This document shows, piece after piece, positions 1-7,428 of a stretch of DNA of 10,278 nucleotides; position 1 is the first letter of the stretch; every line of letters begins with the position of its first letter. The notes under the pieces are model-generated. The model was not told the DNA's origin. It saw only the letters and a program-made list of their open reading frames with translations, and ran no database searches. Position numbers and translations under genes: made by a program. This DNA is from Bacillota bacterium (GTDB lineage Bacteria > Bacillota > Clostridia > Peptostreptococcales > Anaerovoracaceae): the NCBI GenBank assembly GCA_017386805.1, contig JAFOGM010000244.1, forward strand, positions 1 through 10,278, written 5' to 3'.

Positions 1-1419
1 GCGGTGTTCATGCAGCTGGTAGATATCCGCGATGCTCTTGATGTAGCCTTCGCTGATCAGCGCTTCCACGGCACTGGGGCCGAAGCCTACCATGTTCATG
101 GCATCTTTGGACACAAAATAAGCGATGGATCGGCTGTCCTTGGCGTAACATTCATCTCCGGTACAGTGCATGTGAGCACCGTCGGCTTCCCGTTCCACAG
201 GAGCTCCGCAGATGGGGCAAGTGGTCGGAAGTTCGTAGGGTACGGTTCCTTCCGGACGCTTTTCCTTCACTACCATCAGAACTTCCGGAATGATGTCGCC
301 AGCCTTCTGTACGATGACGGTGTCGCCCACGCGAACGTCTTTTTCATTGATGTAGTCCTGATTGTGCAGAGTCGCTCTGCTGACGGTGGTTTCCGCCAGT
401 CGCACCGGAGCCAGGATGGCCAGCGGTGTGATGCGGCCGGTGCGGCCCACCTGTACGGTAATGTCTTCCACCACGGTTTCCTTCTGTTCCGGCGGATATT
501 TATAAGCAGTGGCCCAGCGGGGAACCTTGGAGGTCATCCCCAGGCTTCTGCGCTGTTCCAAATCGTTGACTTTCACAACAGCTCCGTCCAGACCGTAGTC
601 CAGGCTCCAGCGCACATCACCGATGGCGCAGATGGCGTTCCAGACTTCGTCTGCGGTATGACAGATGGTGTAACCCGGGCTCACGTCGAAGCCCTGGCTC
701 TTCATCCATTCCAGCGTTTCGGAATGGCTCTTGAATTCCTTTCCTTCGCTGATTTCCAGATTGAAGATGAAGATGTCCAGCTCGCGTTCCCGAACCACGG
801 AGGGATCCAGCTGACGCATGGTCCCGGCAGCGCTGTTTCTTCGGTTCTGATAGATCTTACCGCCGGTTTCCATCTGCTTTCTATTGGCTTTTTCGAAGCT
901 TTCCGTGCACATGTAGACTTCACCGCGCACTTCCAGATAAGGAAGCTTTTCCGGAAGAGTCTTGGGTACGGTGCGGATCTCCAGGGCGTTTTCATATACG
1001 CTTTCCCCGGTTTCCCCATCCCCTCTGGTGATGGCTTCCTTCAGAACACCATCGTAGTAACGCAGAACCAGGCTGAGGCCGTCGATCTTGCGTTCCACCA
1101 CGAATTCCGGATTCACCAGTTCTTCGCGCATCTTGTTGACGAAGTCGTACACATCTTCTTTGGAGAAGACGTCCTGTAAGCTGATGACAGGAACGTCGTG
1201 CTTTACTTTCTTAAATTCACGGCGGGCCGTTCCTCCCACGCGCTGGGTGGGGGAGTCGGTACGCATGAACAGCGGATATTCCGCTTCCAGCTTCCGCAGT
1301 TCCAGAGACAATCTGTCGTATTCGAAATCGCTGATTTCCGGATCGTCCTGGTTATAGTATCGTTCGTTATGATAATCCATCAGGCGGTACAGTTCCGCCA
1401 TTCTTTCCTGAACGTTCAT
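1..1419 (-). CDS. ligA: NAD-dependent DNA ligase LigA (3' part beyond window)
   Basis: Seals nicks in duplex DNA during replication and repair, using NAD+ to adenylate itself. The frame is open from the ATG at 1419 to the window edge, giving the first 473 residues of a protein usually about 650-670 long. Seen in order: an N-terminal Ia-type NAD-binding region rich in Tyr/Asp; motif I KIDG with the AMP-accepting lysine at K111; motif IV DGAVVKV with K283; motif V AYKYPPE with K307; an OB-fold segment; a four-cysteine zinc finger at C401, C404, C419 and C424; then the start of the helix-hairpin-helix region. The BRCT domain would lie outside the window. The start is supported by a GAGGTGA ribosome site that overlaps the TGA stop of pcrA, so translation is probably coupled. 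All active-site residues checked are present. Identification is firm. Confidence 0.97.
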   Translation of the reverse strand, partial: MNVQERMAELYRLMDYHNERYYNQDDPEISDFEYDRLSLELRKLEAEYPLFMRTDSPTQRVGGTARREFKKVKHDVPVISLQDVFSKEDVYDFVNKMREELVNPEFVVERKIDGLSLVLRYYDGVLKEAITRGDGETGESVYENALEIRTVPKTLPEKLPYLEVRGEVYMCTESFEKANRKQMETGGKIYQNRRNSAAGTMRQLDPSVVRERELDIFIFNLEISEGKEFKSHSETLEWMKSQGFDVSPGYTICHTADEVWNAICAIGDVRWSLDYGLDGAVVKVNDLEQRRSLGMTSKVPRWATAYKYPPEQKETVVEDITVQVGRTGRITPLAILAPVRLAETTVSRATLHNQDYINEKDVRVGDTVIVQKAGDIIPEVLMVVKEKRPEGTVPYELPTTCPICGAPVEREADGAHMHCTGDECYAKDSRSIAYFVSKDAMNMVGFGPSAVEALISEGYIKSIADIYQLHEHR

Positions 1420-1427
1420 ATTTCACC

Positions 1428-3752
1428 TCAAATCTTTGTTAAAGGCGCAATGTCCTTGGCCATCTTCTTCAGTCCGAAGTTGTCGAACATGACGGATACG
1501 GTGCTTCCGCTGGCTTCGATGATCAAGCCTTCGCCGAATTTCGGATGTCTTACCCGATCTCCCTGCGCCAGATCCTGGGCCTTCGCCGCGTTGGCTTTGG
1601 ACTGAGCCGCCGACTTGGCAACCTCCTGCTTGATCTTCTGGATCTGCTGGAAGGGTCGGTTCACTTCCACGCTGCCGAAGCTTCCGCCAGCATTTCCGCC
1701 GCCATACATACCGGTTCCACCGAAGCCGAAACCGCCGCTGAAAGGAGCGTCGGCGCGATAGCGATCGGCGGTTGCCGCAGGATTCCGCTTGGAGTAGACC
1801 GCATGACCATCCAAGAGGCTGTGATCCACTTCCCGCATGAACTGCGACTCCTTGGTGAAGTCGGTTTTCCCGTACAGAGTTCTGGTTTCCGCACTGGTCA
1901 GATAGAGCTTTTCCTGGGCTCGGGTCATCCCTACGTAGCAGAGACGGCGTTCTTCCTCCACGCCCTCCGGTCCCTTATCATAGGAACGCCAGCTGGGGAA
2001 CAGCCCGTCTTCCATGCCGGGCAGGAACACCACCGGGAATTCCAGACCCTTGGCGCTGTGCATGGTCATCATGACCACTGCATCTTCGTCGGGATTGTGG
2101 TTATCGACTTCTGCAACCAACGCTACCTTTTCCATGAATTCGGATAAGTTCACGTTGGGGTTTTCCTTTTCTTCATCGAAGATCACCGACTTGAATTCCA
2201 GAAGGTTTTCGATGCGGCCTTCGGCTTCCACAGTATTGGCATCTTCCAGAGCTTTCATGTATCCGGTGCGGATCAGCAGGTTATCGTAAATGTCCGAAAC
2301 CTTCAGCTGGCCCTTGTCCCACTGCTCGCCCATTTCCGACAACACCGAAACCATGTCCCGGATGGAGGTTCTCGCCTTTGCCGGAAGGCTGTCGGCAATC
2401 TCCCCGTCGCTGAGGACGTCCAGAAGACTTTCGCCGCGGACCTTTGCCAGGGCTTTCAGTTTTTCCAGCGTTTTGTCACCGATGCCGCGCTTGGGCTCGT
2501 TGATGACACGTTCCAGACTGAGATCGTCGTCGCGGTTCAGGACCAGACGCATGTAGCACATCATGTCCTTAACTTCCTTGCGATCGTAGTAACGGAAGCC
2601 GCCCAGAACGCGGTAGGGAATTCCGGCGAACCGGAAGGCATCTTCAAATCGTCTGGACTGGGTGTTGGTTCTGTATAAAATCGCGAAATCCGAGTATTTC
2701 AGCGGAGTTTCACGGTCACTTCTCTTGCTCTTTTCGTGGAGCAGATCCACCTGGGCCGCCACGTATCTGGCTTCTTCTTTATCATCGTCCGCACGATAAT
2801 AGGTGATCTTTTCGCCGGGATCCTTCTGGGTCCACAGCTTCTTGTCCTTTCGGCCGAAATTGTGACGGATCACGGAATGAGCCGCTTCCAGGATGTTTCC
2901 GTAGGAACGGTAATTTTGTTCCAGCTTGATGACCTTGGTTCCGGGGAAGTCGTGTTCGAAGTCCAGAATGTTTTTGATGTCAGCGCCTCTCCACTGATAG
3001 ATGCACTGGTCGTCATCGCCTACAACACAGATGTTGTTGTGGTTTTCCGCCAGCAGCTTCACGAAGCGGTACTGCATGAAGTTGGTATCCTGATACTCAT
3101 CCACCATGACGTAACGGAAGCGTCTCTGGTAGTATGCCAGGGTTTCTTCATCGCTTTCAAAGAGAGCTACGGTCTTGGAGATCAGATCGTCGAAGTCCAT
3201 GGCGTTGTTGTTTTTCAATGTATTCTCATAGCCCTGATACAGCGGTCCCACGATCTTGGAACGGAAGTCCGCTGCATTTTTCTGCATGTATGCCTGCGGT
3301 GTCAGGCCCTTTTCCTTACAGTCGCTGATCATGGACAGGACGTAGGCCACAGAGTACTTCTTTTCATCCACGTTCTGGGCTTTGATCAGGTTCTTTACCA
3401 CCACCTTCTGGTCGGTGGGGTCATATACGACGAAGTCCTTTTTGTAGCCGATCTTGTCCGCATTCATGCGCAGGATCCGCAGACAAGCCGAGTGGAAGGT
3501 CAGGATCCACATGTTTACGTCGCTTCCAATCAGCATTTCGATACGGTCGCGCATTTCCTTGGCTGCCTTGTTGGTAAAGGTCACTGCCAGGATGTTGTAT
3601 GGATCGATCCCTTTTTCCCGGATCATGTAGGCAATGCGATGGGTCATGGTACTGGTTTTACCGCTGCCCGCGCCTGCCAGGATCAAAAGAGGGCCTTCGG
3701 TATGTACCGCAGCTTCTCTCTGCTTGTCATTTAATTTATTTAAATAATCCAT
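1428..3752 (-). CDS. pcrA: ATP-dependent DNA helicase PcrA (UvrD/Rep family, SF1)
   Basis: A 3'-5' SF1A helicase that unwinds DNA in repair and plasmid or rolling-circle replication, and clears RecA or stalled RNA polymerase. It has 774 residues, normal for PcrA. Visible motifs: Walker A AGAGSGKT (26-33), motif II DEYQD (218-222), motif III VVGDDDQCIYQWRGAD, motif IV LEQNYRS, motif V TMHSAKGLEFPVVFLPG, and motif VI YVGMTRAQEKLYL. A glycine-rich linker (about 672-693) leads to the C-terminal Tudor-like domain (from about 731, GDRVRHPKFGEG), which in PcrA contacts RNA polymerase. The frame stays open upstream to 4082, but that extension is low-complexity antisense of yerB. The ATG at 3752 has an AAAGGAA ribosome site and matches the family N-terminus. 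It is followed eight bases after its stop by ligA, the usual Firmicute order. Confidence 0.97.
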   Translation of the reverse strand: MDYLNKLNDKQREAAVHTEGPLLILAGAGSGKTSTMTHRIAYMIREKGIDPYNILAVTFTNKAAKEMRDRIEMLIGSDVNMWILTFHSACLRILRMNADKIGYKKDFVVYDPTDQKVVVKNLIKAQNVDEKKYSVAYVLSMISDCKEKGLTPQAYMQKNAADFRSKIVGPLYQGYENTLKNNNAMDFDDLISKTVALFESDEETLAYYQRRFRYVMVDEYQDTNFMQYRFVKLLAENHNNICVVGDDDQCIYQWRGADIKNILDFEHDFPGTKVIKLEQNYRSYGNILEAAHSVIRHNFGRKDKKLWTQKDPGEKITYYRADDDKEEARYVAAQVDLLHEKSKRSDRETPLKYSDFAILYRTNTQSRRFEDAFRFAGIPYRVLGGFRYYDRKEVKDMMCYMRLVLNRDDDLSLERVINEPKRGIGDKTLEKLKALAKVRGESLLDVLSDGEIADSLPAKARTSIRDMVSVLSEMGEQWDKGQLKVSDIYDNLLIRTGYMKALEDANTVEAEGRIENLLEFKSVIFDEEKENPNVNLSEFMEKVALVAEVDNHNPDEDAVVMMTMHSAKGLEFPVVFLPGMEDGLFPSWRSYDKGPEGVEEERRLCYVGMTRAQEKLYLTSAETRTLYGKTDFTKESQFMREVDHSLLDGHAVYSKRNPAATADRYRADAPFSGGFGFGGTGMYGGGNAGGSFGSVEVNRPFQQIQKIKQEVAKSAAQSKANAAKAQDLAQGDRVRHPKFGEGLIIEASGSTVSVMFDNFGLKKMAKDIAPLTKI

Positions 3753-3791
3753 TGTAAGTTTCCTTTCTCTCATAATCCCATAAGCCATAAT

Positions 3792-3820
3792 ATTATACCA
3801 TAGTTCTTCCTGCGCAACAA
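3792..3820 (-). promoter_or_regulatory. Sigma-A promoter of pcrA-ligA
   Basis: On the minus strand a perfect TATAAT (-10, bases 3792-3797) is preceded by TGG, giving an extended -10. A weak -35, TTGTTG (3815-3820), lies 17 bases upstream. The start of transcription would be about 33 bases before the pcrA ATG. Confidence 0.7.
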
Positions 3821-3858
3821 CCAATTCCAAAGCTTCCTGTGACGGAACATTTGTTGTC

Positions 3859-3887
3859 TTGACGGTTCCTTTCCCCGTTGTTATGAT
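3859..3887 (+). promoter_or_regulatory. Sigma-A promoter of yerB
   Basis: TTGACG (3859-3864), a 17-base spacer and TATGAT (3882-3887). Five of six bases match consensus in each box. It faces away from the pcrA promoter, with only 38 bases between the two -35 boxes, and would give a 5' leader of about 25 bases. Confidence 0.75.
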
Positions 3888-3918
3888 AAAGGTAACTCCA
3901 AAGAAAGGCGGTTTTCCC

Positions 3919-5034
3919 ATGAAACAACGAACAATCACCTTAGTGCTACTTTTCCTCATGTTATTCCTGGTTCTGGTGGGCTGCGGCGGTCCCGCAGAAG
4001 AGCAGCCAGTCGTACCGGACGAACCGGATCCTGTCGTAGAACCGGAACCGGAGCCGGAACCCGTGATCCCCATGGGAACCAACCATTTGACCGGACTTCC
4101 TTTGGAACTGGACTATGTCAATGACCGTCCTGTGGCCGTGATCTTCAATAATTTATATCAGGCAATGCCCCAGCTGGGCGTTTCTCAGGCGGATATCATT
4201 TATGAAATCCCTGCAGAAGGCGGGATCACCCGTATGTTGGGTGTCTTCCAGACTCTGAAAGACGTGGAAACCCTGGGCAGCATCCGTTCCGCCCGTCCCT
4301 ACTTTCTGGAAGCGGCTCTTGGCCACGATGCCTTTCTGGTCCATGCCGGCGGAAGTGAAGATGCTTACTCCAACATCAAGAGCTGGAAAGTCAACAACAT
4401 GGACGGTGTCCGCGGTGGAAACGATGCCAAGATTTTCTGGCGCGACTCCGCACGAAAGAGTTCTTTAGGCTACGAACACAGTTTGGTGACCTCCGGCGAA
4501 AACGTTCAGGAATACATCGATTCCACGTCCTGGGCGAAGGAACACAGTACTGATTACGTATACGATCAGAAGTTCGCTGAAGATGGAACACCGAAGGATG
4601 GAACTCCTGCAGAATACTTCGAACTGTATTTCTCCAGTTATAAGACCGGTCGCTTCACCTATGATGAAACTACCGGAAAGTATAAGATCGTTCAGTACAG
4701 TAAGCCCTACATCGACGGAAACACCGGAGAACAGGTCAGCGTCAATAACGTCCTGGTTCTGGAAACCGATGTCCGCGTGATCTCCGGCGATACGGAAGGC
4801 CGTCTGAAGATCCAGATGACCGGAACCGGCGAAGGAACCTATTTCTGCGGCGGAAAAGCCATCGCTATCCAGTGGTCCAAAAAAGACAAAAACCATCCCT
4901 TCGTTTACACAAAACTGGATGGTTCTCCTTTGGTCCTGGAACAGGGTACCAGCTATGTATGCATCATGGATCCGGACAAGAGCACTTTGACCATTCCCGT
5001 TCCAGAAACTTCCGAAACAGAATCCGCATCTTAA
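3919..5034 (+). CDS. yerB: DUF3048 domain lipoprotein, YerB-like
   Basis: Predicted surface lipoprotein of the YerB/DUF3048 family; its molecular role is not established. It has 371 residues. The N-terminus is a lipoprotein signal: MKQR, a hydrophobic stretch (residues 6-20) and a lipobox ending VGC, with Cys22 as the expected lipidated residue. A Pro/Glu/Val-rich spacer (about 25-50) would hold the folded part off the membrane. The first DUF3048 domain starts near 54 (HLTGLP, RPVAVIFNN, ADIIYE, EGGITR, GSIRSAR, VHAGGS at 141-146), and a second C-terminal domain runs from about 235 to 360. The ATG at 3919 is chosen over the upstream in-frame ATG at 3859 because it has an AAAGGCGG ribosome site, begins the signal peptide and lies downstream of the promoter, which the earlier start would overlap. 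In Bacillus subtilis yerB also lies near pcrA-ligA; here it is divergent. Confidence 0.9.
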   Translation: MKQRTITLVLLFLMLFLVLVGCGGPAEEQPVVPDEPDPVVEPEPEPEPVIPMGTNHLTGLPLELDYVNDRPVAVIFNNLYQAMPQLGVSQADIIYEIPAEGGITRMLGVFQTLKDVETLGSIRSARPYFLEAALGHDAFLVHAGGSEDAYSNIKSWKVNNMDGVRGGNDAKIFWRDSARKSSLGYEHSLVTSGENVQEYIDSTSWAKEHSTDYVYDQKFAEDGTPKDGTPAEYFELYFSSYKTGRFTYDETTGKYKIVQYSKPYIDGNTGEQVSVNNVLVLETDVRVISGDTEGRLKIQMTGTGEGTYFCGGKAIAIQWSKKDKNHPFVYTKLDGSPLVLEQGTSYVCIMDPDKSTLTIPVPETSETESAS

Positions 5035-5063
5035 TCGTTTCACACGATTGTCATTCCGAACGT

Positions 5064-5099
5064 AAAAAAGCCGCGATGCCTTGTGCTTCGCGGCTTTTT
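5064..5099. terminator. Bidirectional intrinsic terminator between yerB and nucleoside kinase
   Basis: A perfect 12-base inverted repeat, AAAAAGCCGCGA (5065-5076) and TCGCGGCTTTTT (5088-5099), with an 11-base loop. A GC-rich stem with a T tract on either strand fits two convergent genes. Confidence 0.9.
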
Positions 5100-5110
5100 G
5101 ATTTCATTTT

Positions 5111-6805
5111 TTATTCCACAAACACACTTCCGCCGATAAACTCGCGCAGAATCGAATTGTTGGCAATGGAGCTGTCGTCTCCGATGGCTTCGAACAACCG
5201 CAGGAATTTCAGAAGTCGTGTTGCTTCGGTGTATTCCGGTTCTTCTTCCCCGATATCCGACAGCAGCGGCTGGGCATATTTTTTCAATACGGCCAACTCA
5301 TATAAATGCACGGAATTGAACAAAACATCAGCCTCACCATTGTAAGGGAAGATGTTTTTATCTTCTCCCTCCCGGACCTTCTTCCACATTTTGATGGTCC
5401 TCTGAGCCGGATAGTTACGGAACTGGCTGTCCCGGACGATGCGGCGTAAAAGTCGGGCATCGGTGGTGGGGATCCGATTATGTTCGTCAATGTTGATCTG
5501 TGTCAGCGGGCTGATGTAGATCTTAAACTTAGCCTCTGCAGGAATCTGTTCTGTCAGCTTTTCATTCAGTCCGTGGATCCCTTCGATGACAATGGGCTGA
5601 TCTGAAGAGATTTTCGTGGGTCTCTTCCCGAACTCCTTCTCTCCGGTAACAAAATTGTATACCGGAATGTCCACCACTTCTCCGGCCATCAGGCGATTCA
5701 TGTGGTCGTTGAACAAAGCCACATCCACCGCTTCCAGGTCCTCAAAGTTGTATTCTCCCTTGGCATCCTTCGATACGAATTCCCGATCCACGAAGTAATC
5801 ATCCGTTCCCAGATAAATCGGCTTTAACCCGTTGACTCTCAGCTGCGTGGACAATCTCTGGGCAAAGGTAGTCTTTCCGGAAGACGATGGTCCTGCGATC
5901 AAAATGATCCGCTTCTTCTGCTTGGCGATCATGTCCGCGATTTCAGCGATTCGCTTTTCGTGCAGAGCTTCCGACACCTGGATCAGCTGGCGGTAACTGC
6001 CGTCGCGGACCCGCTCGTTCAGATCCGAAACGTATTCCAGATCCATCAGCTTCAGCCAGCGGGTCGCCTCGCCAAAGGCCTGGTAAAGCTTCTTATCGTC
6101 CCGGTATTCCGGAATCGCATCGGGCCGATCTGGATGAGGAAACCGCAGTAAAATTCCGCGGCGATACTTTTTCAGTTCAAAATAGCGGATGTAGCCCGTG
6201 GAAGGCGCCAGAAAATCGTAGAAGAAACTTTCATAACCATCCAGAGAATAGATGGGGATCTGACTCCAGCGAAGCTTTTCAAACATTTTCTTCGTTTCCG
6301 GATTCCCCTGTCGTTCCAGATGTTCCAGGGCTTCCGATGCCGGGAGGATCTTCTGTTCAAAGGGCAGGTTGGCCGCCGACATTCCCCTCATGTATTCATA
6401 TAGTCGTTTTACTTCGAAGGCACCGATTTTTTTATTGGTTCGGATTTCCGTATAGATCCCTTTGTTCAGGGAATTGGAAATAATGACACGGTCCTCACCC
6501 AAAATATCGTGGACCGCTTTTAAGTACATGAAAATCAAGCTTCTTTGATAGATCTGATTGGCCGAAGGCTCGCTCATATCCAGAAACTCATAATCTTCTT
6601 CCTGAACGATTTTTTCTTTTAAGCTGACGACCTTGTGTTCAAAGCGACTGGTTTTCGCCGCTAAAAAATCTCTGTGATTCTGGTCGTCAAACTGATACAT
6701 CAGTTCTTCCAGTGTGGTTCCTTCCTCTACGGAAAGTGTCTTCCACTCTGCATCCGGCTGAAATTTCAACCGGATCTGGATCTTATCCCTATTGTTGTTA
6801 TTCAT
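5111..6805 (-). CDS. Nucleoside (uridine-type) kinase with N-terminal TGS and ThrRS-like domains
   Basis: Likely phosphorylates a nucleoside, by similarity of its C-terminal half to uridine kinase; the true substrate is not shown by sequence. It has 564 residues. The N-terminus (about 7-75, EEGTTLEELMYQF) resembles a TGS domain. Residues about 80-250 resemble the second additional domain of threonyl-tRNA synthetase, but I see no HxxxH editing motif. The kinase part starts near 298: Walker A GPSSSGKTT (305-313), TDDYFVD (334-340), the IVIEGIHGLN strand (405-414), and an arginine-rich lid segment TTDARLLRRIVRD (447-459). This architecture is a recognised Clostridia/Firmicute family annotated as nucleoside kinase. 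The ATG at 6805 has a strong GGGGGAG ribosome site. It is a single-gene unit with its own promoter and a shared terminator. Confidence 0.88.
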   Translation of the reverse strand: MNNNNRDKIQIRLKFQPDAEWKTLSVEEGTTLEELMYQFDDQNHRDFLAAKTSRFEHKVVSLKEKIVQEEDYEFLDMSEPSANQIYQRSLIFMYLKAVHDILGEDRVIISNSLNKGIYTEIRTNKKIGAFEVKRLYEYMRGMSAANLPFEQKILPASEALEHLERQGNPETKKMFEKLRWSQIPIYSLDGYESFFYDFLAPSTGYIRYFELKKYRRGILLRFPHPDRPDAIPEYRDDKKLYQAFGEATRWLKLMDLEYVSDLNERVRDGSYRQLIQVSEALHEKRIAEIADMIAKQKKRIILIAGPSSSGKTTFAQRLSTQLRVNGLKPIYLGTDDYFVDREFVSKDAKGEYNFEDLEAVDVALFNDHMNRLMAGEVVDIPVYNFVTGEKEFGKRPTKISSDQPIVIEGIHGLNEKLTEQIPAEAKFKIYISPLTQINIDEHNRIPTTDARLLRRIVRDSQFRNYPAQRTIKMWKKVREGEDKNIFPYNGEADVLFNSVHLYELAVLKKYAQPLLSDIGEEEPEYTEATRLLKFLRLFEAIGDDSSIANNSILREFIGGSVFVE

Positions 6806-6829
6806 GATATTTCTCCCCCTTATGATAAA

Positions 6830-6858
6830 ATTATACCACAGCCCAATTTTACCAACCA
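6830..6858 (-). promoter_or_regulatory. Extended -10 promoter of the nucleoside kinase gene
   Basis: On minus, TGTGG precedes a perfect TATAAT (6830-6835). The -35 position, TGGTTG (6853-6858, 17-base spacer), is weak, so the TGn extension probably matters. The transcript would start about 18 bases before the ATG. Confidence 0.6.
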
Positions 6859-6890
6859 GACACTCCTCCGAAAAAATCTGAAAATTGCGG

Positions 6891-6919
6891 TTGACACCAA
6901 AAATAGCCAGGAGTATAAT
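6891..6919 (+). promoter_or_regulatory. Consensus sigma-A promoter of the T-box transcript
   Basis: Perfect TTGACA (6891-6896), a 17-base spacer and perfect TATAAT (6914-6919). Such a strong promoter is typical of leaders controlled afterwards by attenuation. The transcript should start near 6926. Confidence 0.9.
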
Positions 6920-6925
6920 GTGCTC

Positions 6926-7192
6926 ATAAATATTTGAAAAGCTGTGACAGGGTAAAGTAACTGCATCGCTTCATTTCACAGAGAGTCGACGGTGATGAGA
7001 GTCGGTAATGAATGATACAGCGAAGTTCCCCCTTGAGCTGGCGCTTTGAACCCAGATCTTTGATCAAGTAGGAGTGCCCGGTTTCCCCCGTTATCGGGAT
7101 ACGGATGTTTGTCCTGAGTGGCCGGATTTTTGGCAATAAGAGTGGTAACGCGGGTTCCCCGTCTCTTGGAGAGATGGAGAACCCTTTTTTTT
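6926..7192 (+). ncRNA. T-box riboswitch leader, specifier UUC (tRNA-Phe)
   Basis: A cis-acting RNA that reads the charging state of a tRNA. Base of Stem I: CAGGG (6948-6952) with CCTTG (7031-7035). The specifier loop has AGTA (6956-6959) on its 5' side. The distal stem pairs CGCTTCATT (6967-6975) with AATGA (7007-7011) and AGCG (7019-7022), and carries the AGAGAG bulge and GGTGATGAGAG loop signatures. Aligning the 3' strand (GAAG-TTC-CCCCTTGAGC) with the glyQS leader as I remember it (GAAA-GGC-AUUCUUGAGC) puts the specifier at 7026-7028, UUC, a Phe codon. Stem II: CTGG (7038-7041) with CCAG (7052-7055). Stem III: CCCG (7077-7080) with CGGG (7095-7098), containing CCGTTAT. The T-box AGTGGTAACGCGGG (7141-7154) holds the UGGU bulge, whose variable U would pair with discriminator A, as expected for tRNA-Phe. 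Class is firm; specificity is fairly sure. Confidence 0.93.
7152..7192 (+). terminator. T-box regulated intrinsic terminator
   Basis: GGGTTC (7152-7157) pairs with GAACCC (7179-7184), CC with GG, and TCTCT (7162-7166) with AGAGA (7170-7174), followed by eight T (7185-7192). The 5' arm overlaps the T-box element, so the antiterminator (AAGAG with CTCTT, bulge TGGT at 7143-7146) and this hairpin exclude each other. Confidence 0.93.
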
Positions 7193-7197
7193 ATAGG

Positions 7198-7332
7198 CTA
7201 ACAGCAGCAGCTGTCGTTGGTACCGCCGATCTGATTTCCGCACAGCCCGGGCATGCATAAAATGAACAACAACAGCAGAAAGAAGAACAGTAAGCTGTCA
7301 TCCACACCAGTTCCGTGATTACAATAACCCAT
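7198..7332 (-). CDS. Small hydrophobic cysteine-rich protein, 44 residues, unknown function
   Basis: I do not recognise a named family. The frame runs from ATG at 7332 to TAG at 7198-7200. It has a perfect AGGAGGT ribosome site six bases before the ATG, the main reason to believe it is translated. The product begins MGYCNHGTGVDD, has one hydrophobic segment at about 14-25 (Leu/Phe/Ile only after the first Ser), then CMPGLCGN and a polar Gly/Asn stretch, and ends in three cysteines (six Cys in 44 residues). Very small proteins with a short Cys/Gly head and a Leu/Phe-rich helix occur in spore-forming Firmicutes, some linked to spore coats; that link is only a guess here. It is antisense to the region between the T-box terminator and paaK, so read-through transcription would oppose it. 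Confidence 0.68.
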   Translation of the reverse strand: MGYCNHGTGVDDSLLFFFLLLLFILCMPGLCGNQIGGTNDSCCC

Positions 7333-7371
7333 ATGTTTACCTCCTATGATGTTCAGGTTTACTTATGGTTC

Positions 7372-7400
7372 TATGATATGACGGTCCAAAGAGTTTGGTG
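7372..7400 (-). promoter_or_regulatory. Possible sigma-K/E type promoter of the small Cys-rich gene
   Basis: On minus, CACC (7397-7400), 16 bases, then CATATCATA (7372-7380) fits the mother-cell pattern ACC...CATAnnnTA. No sigma-A -35 is visible at the right distance. The start would be about 33 bases before the ATG. Short patterns like this arise by chance. Confidence 0.3.
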
Positions 7401-7428
7401 ACGCCGCTGTTCAAAGGAGGAAATGAAA

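Noticed and set aside
4..1179. Long open frame on plus across ligA
   Set aside because: It is antisense to ligA, which shows intact KIDG, motif IV, motif V and zinc-finger residues. The frame has no ribosome site and a composition typical of a reverse-strand shadow.
2736..3734. 332-codon open frame on plus within pcrA
   Set aside because: Antisense to the conserved helicase motifs of pcrA; no recognisable domain and no ribosome site.
4026..4065. Short repeats of a GAACCGGA-like unit in yerB
   Set aside because: They encode the Pro/Glu spacer after the lipobox, a common low-complexity feature of lipoproteins, not a separate repeat element.
3753..4082. N-terminal extension of pcrA with a Gly/Ser/Thr-rich start
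   Set aside because: The extension reads the reverse strand of yerB, including its Pro/Glu spacer, and crosses the pcrA promoter. The start at 3752 has a ribosome site and matches the family.
4465..5043. 192-codon open frame on minus inside yerB
   Set aside because: Antisense shadow of the yerB C-terminal domain, with no ribosome site or family resemblance.
6924..7136. Small open frame on minus across the T-box leader
   Set aside because: The bases are explained by the T-box stems, and the frame lacks a ribosome site.
7372..7377. TATGAT on plus as a separate paaK promoter
   Set aside because: No acceptable -35 at 16-18 bases upstream. A weak independent promoter cannot be excluded, but I cannot support one.
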